In this document: in pieces, positions 13,047-14,167 of the stretch
Numbering within the stretch: position 1 is the first letter of the stretch
How the letters are laid out: each line of letters starts with the position of its first letter
Source: Neisseriaceae bacterium
GTDB lineage: Bacteria > Pseudomonadota > Gammaproteobacteria > Burkholderiales > Neisseriaceae
Direction of reading: 5' to 3'
DNA: 14,167 bases
Assembly (NCBI GenBank): GCA_017518785.1
Contig: JAFWUA010000098.1
Span: 1-14,167 of the forward strand
Notes under the pieces: model-generated
Database searches by the model: none
Seen by the model: only the letters and a program-made list of their open reading frames with translations
Told to the model about the DNA's origin: nothing
Translations under genes and position numbers: made by a program

Positions 13047-13964
13047 ATGCCTTCACCACTCGAATTGCGACATTTACGTACCTTATTAGCACTCAAAAAT
13101 GCAGGAAGCGTATCAACTGCCGCAAAACGATTACATCTAACACAATCTGCACTTTCCCATCAAATCCGCTTGATGGAAGAATATTTCGCAACTCCATTAT
13201 TCGAACGAAAAAGCCAACCATTACATTTCACCACCGTTGGCGAAAGACTACTTAAATTAGCAAGCGATATTCTTCCCCAAGTAGATGCAGCAGAACGCGA
13301 TATTGCACAATTAACCGAAGGCGGAAGCGGCGAATTACGTATTGCAGTGGAATGTCATACTTGTTTTGACTGGTTAATGCCGGCGATGGATATTTTTCGC
13401 ACCCAATGGCCACAGGTTGAATTAGATTTAGTTTCAGGTTTTCAAGCAGACCCTGTGGGTTTATTGCTAACCAATCGTGCTGATTGTGCAATTGTATCTA
13501 AAACAGAAATTCAATCTGGTATCTTATTTGAACCGCTATTTTCATACGAAGTAGTTGGTATATCAGCAACAAATCACCCATTGTCAAACAAAGAAAAATG
13601 GTGTGCCCAAGATTTTGCAGAAGAAACACTAATCACCTATCCTGTACCAGATGATATGTTAGATTTAATGCGTAAAGTTCTATTGCCTGCCAATATCCAC
13701 CCCAAACGCAGAACCAGTGAATTAACAATCGCAATTATCCAATTGGTAGCAAGTCGCAGAGGAATTGCAGCATTACCATATTGGGCAGTATTACCATATT
13801 TAGAAAAAGGATATGTAGTAGCAAGACCAATTGAAGATGGATTACGCAGTGAATTATACGCCGCTATTCGTAACGAAGATGCTTCTATTAGTTATCTATT
13901 AAAATTCTGTCAAATTGTACGTGAAAGAAGTTTTGTACATCTTCCTGGTTTAAGTGCAATATAA
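13047..13964 (+). CDS. metR: LysR-family transcriptional regulator MetR
   Basis: MetR activates methionine-synthesis genes such as metE with homocysteine as co-inducer. The 305-residue protein has the LysR winged helix-turn-helix (residues 3-62: LRHLRTLLALKNAGSVSTAA, then RLHLTQSALSHQIRLMEEYF). It has the MetR-specific RKSQPLHFTTVGERLL, then ELRIAVECHTCFDWLMPAMD, LITYPVPDDMLDLMRKVLLP and VASRRGIAALPYWAV, all close to E. coli MetR. No metE or metH gene lies divergently; rnpB is upstream in the same direction, so any target is elsewhere. The start follows rnpB by 26 bases, and read-through or a short private promoter are both possible. A DUS and MITE sequences follow the stop. Confidence 0.93.
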   Translation: MPSPLELRHLRTLLALKNAGSVSTAAKRLHLTQSALSHQIRLMEEYFATPLFERKSQPLHFTTVGERLLKLASDILPQVDAAERDIAQLTEGGSGELRIAVECHTCFDWLMPAMDIFRTQWPQVELDLVSGFQADPVGLLLTNRADCAIVSKTEIQSGILFEPLFSYEVVGISATNHPLSNKEKWCAQDFAEETLITYPVPDDMLDLMRKVLLPANIHPKRRTSELTIAIIQLVASRRGIAALPYWAVLPYLEKGYVVARPIEDGLRSELYAAIRNEDASISYLLKFCQIVRERSFVHLPGLSAI

Positions 13965-13971
13965 AAAACTT

Positions 13972-13983
13972 TTCCGGCAGACT
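13972..13983 (-). repeat. DUS, perfect 12-mer, after metR
   Basis: Single copy just beyond the metR stop; MITE copy 4 begins at the next base. Confidence 0.85.
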
Positions 13984-14075
13984 AAAATCTTGGCAAACCA
14001 ACTTTTTCCTCATTAATCATTCTGAACCGACTTGTCGCCAGGAACAAAACGGAGGGTCTGTGAAGAATCTTTTTA
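13984..14075. mobile_element. MITE-like element, copy 4, left part, degenerate
   Basis: This starts directly after the DUS at 13972-13983 with AAAATCTTGGCAAACC, a decayed form of the terminal repeat. It keeps ATCATTCTGAA and TGAAGAATCT, but between them holds an unrelated GC-richer segment (about 14028-14060). Its far end is not seen because copy 5 begins at 14076. Confidence 0.5.
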
Positions 14076-14167
14076 GAGACCCCTGCAAAACCCGTCATTT
14101 TGAATTTTACACAGTGAAACGAAGAATGTAATTTATTGTTTTGTAAATATTTTTTCTTTGCTCAAAA
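14076..14167. mobile_element. MITE-like element, copy 5, left part (cut by window edge)
   Basis: GAGACCCCTGCAAAACCCG (14076-14094) matches the left terminal repeat of copy 3 at 17 of 19 positions. GTCATTTTGAA, the small hairpin (14104-14120) and GAAGAATGTAA follow in the same order as in copy 3. The right end lies beyond the window. Confidence 0.75.

Noticed and set aside
951..13983. Regularly recurring short repeat as a possible CRISPR array
   Set aside because: The copies are far apart, irregular, on both strands and often in frame within genes; there are no spacers of uniform size and no cas genes.
1..14167. Search for phage, toxin-antitoxin, restriction or other defence modules
   Set aside because: Every sizeable frame is assigned to housekeeping or conserved hypothetical families and nothing resembles a defence or mobile gene set.

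Overview
The window looks like chromosomal DNA of an AT-rich member of the Neisseriaceae (Betaproteobacteria). Three things point there. The gene order purH-fis-dusB is typical of neisserial genomes. Conserved proteins such as MetR, TrhP, IscU and PurN read as clear proteobacterial orthologues. A 12-base word, AGTCTGCCGGAA, recurs about every 600 bases on both strands, inside and between genes, in the manner of a neisserial DNA uptake sequence (DUS). The closest published dialect I recall is the Simonsiella-type AGGCTGCCTGAA, but this word differs from it at two positions, one of them in the CTG core regarded as invariant. I cannot name the species.

Layout. Positions 1-3503 are read leftward: purH (cut by the window edge), fis and dusB form one group. 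Upstream of them lie fdx (ISC-type ferredoxin), ribA (GTP cyclohydrolase II) and a GAF-like protein of unknown role. Positions 3626-5809 are a rightward cluster: a Tat-exported lytic transglycosylase, a membrane-anchored J-domain protein and trmB (tRNA m7G46 methyltransferase). Then come a small DUF442-type phosphatase-like protein (rightward) and a small four-helix membrane protein (leftward), separated by a perfect inverted DUS pair that forms a bidirectional terminator. Positions 7200-8915 hold trhP/yegQ and iscU, leftward. Positions 9151-11630 hold the leftward run purN, a DUF3108 protein with a TonB-like linker, and a c'-type cytochrome lipoprotein. A divergent region leads to rightward ppk2, the RNase P RNA gene rnpB with a recognisable promoter, and metR.

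Most genes are housekeeping: purine synthesis (purH, purN), tRNA modification or processing (dusB, trmB, trhP, rnpB), iron-sulfur cluster assembly (iscU, fdx), riboflavin (ribA), methionine control (metR) and polyphosphate/nucleotide exchange (ppk2). No gene-encoded novel system such as a defence island, prophage or secretion locus is visible.

The unusual content is in the repeats. One is the DUS dialect itself. The other is a family of about 130-bp non-coding palindromic elements (five copies or part copies) with GA(G/A)ACC-type terminal inverted repeats. Two copies have exact 5-bp target duplications. They carry an internal hairpin whose arms differ between copies but still pair. In three cases the element starts exactly at the outer edge of a DUS.
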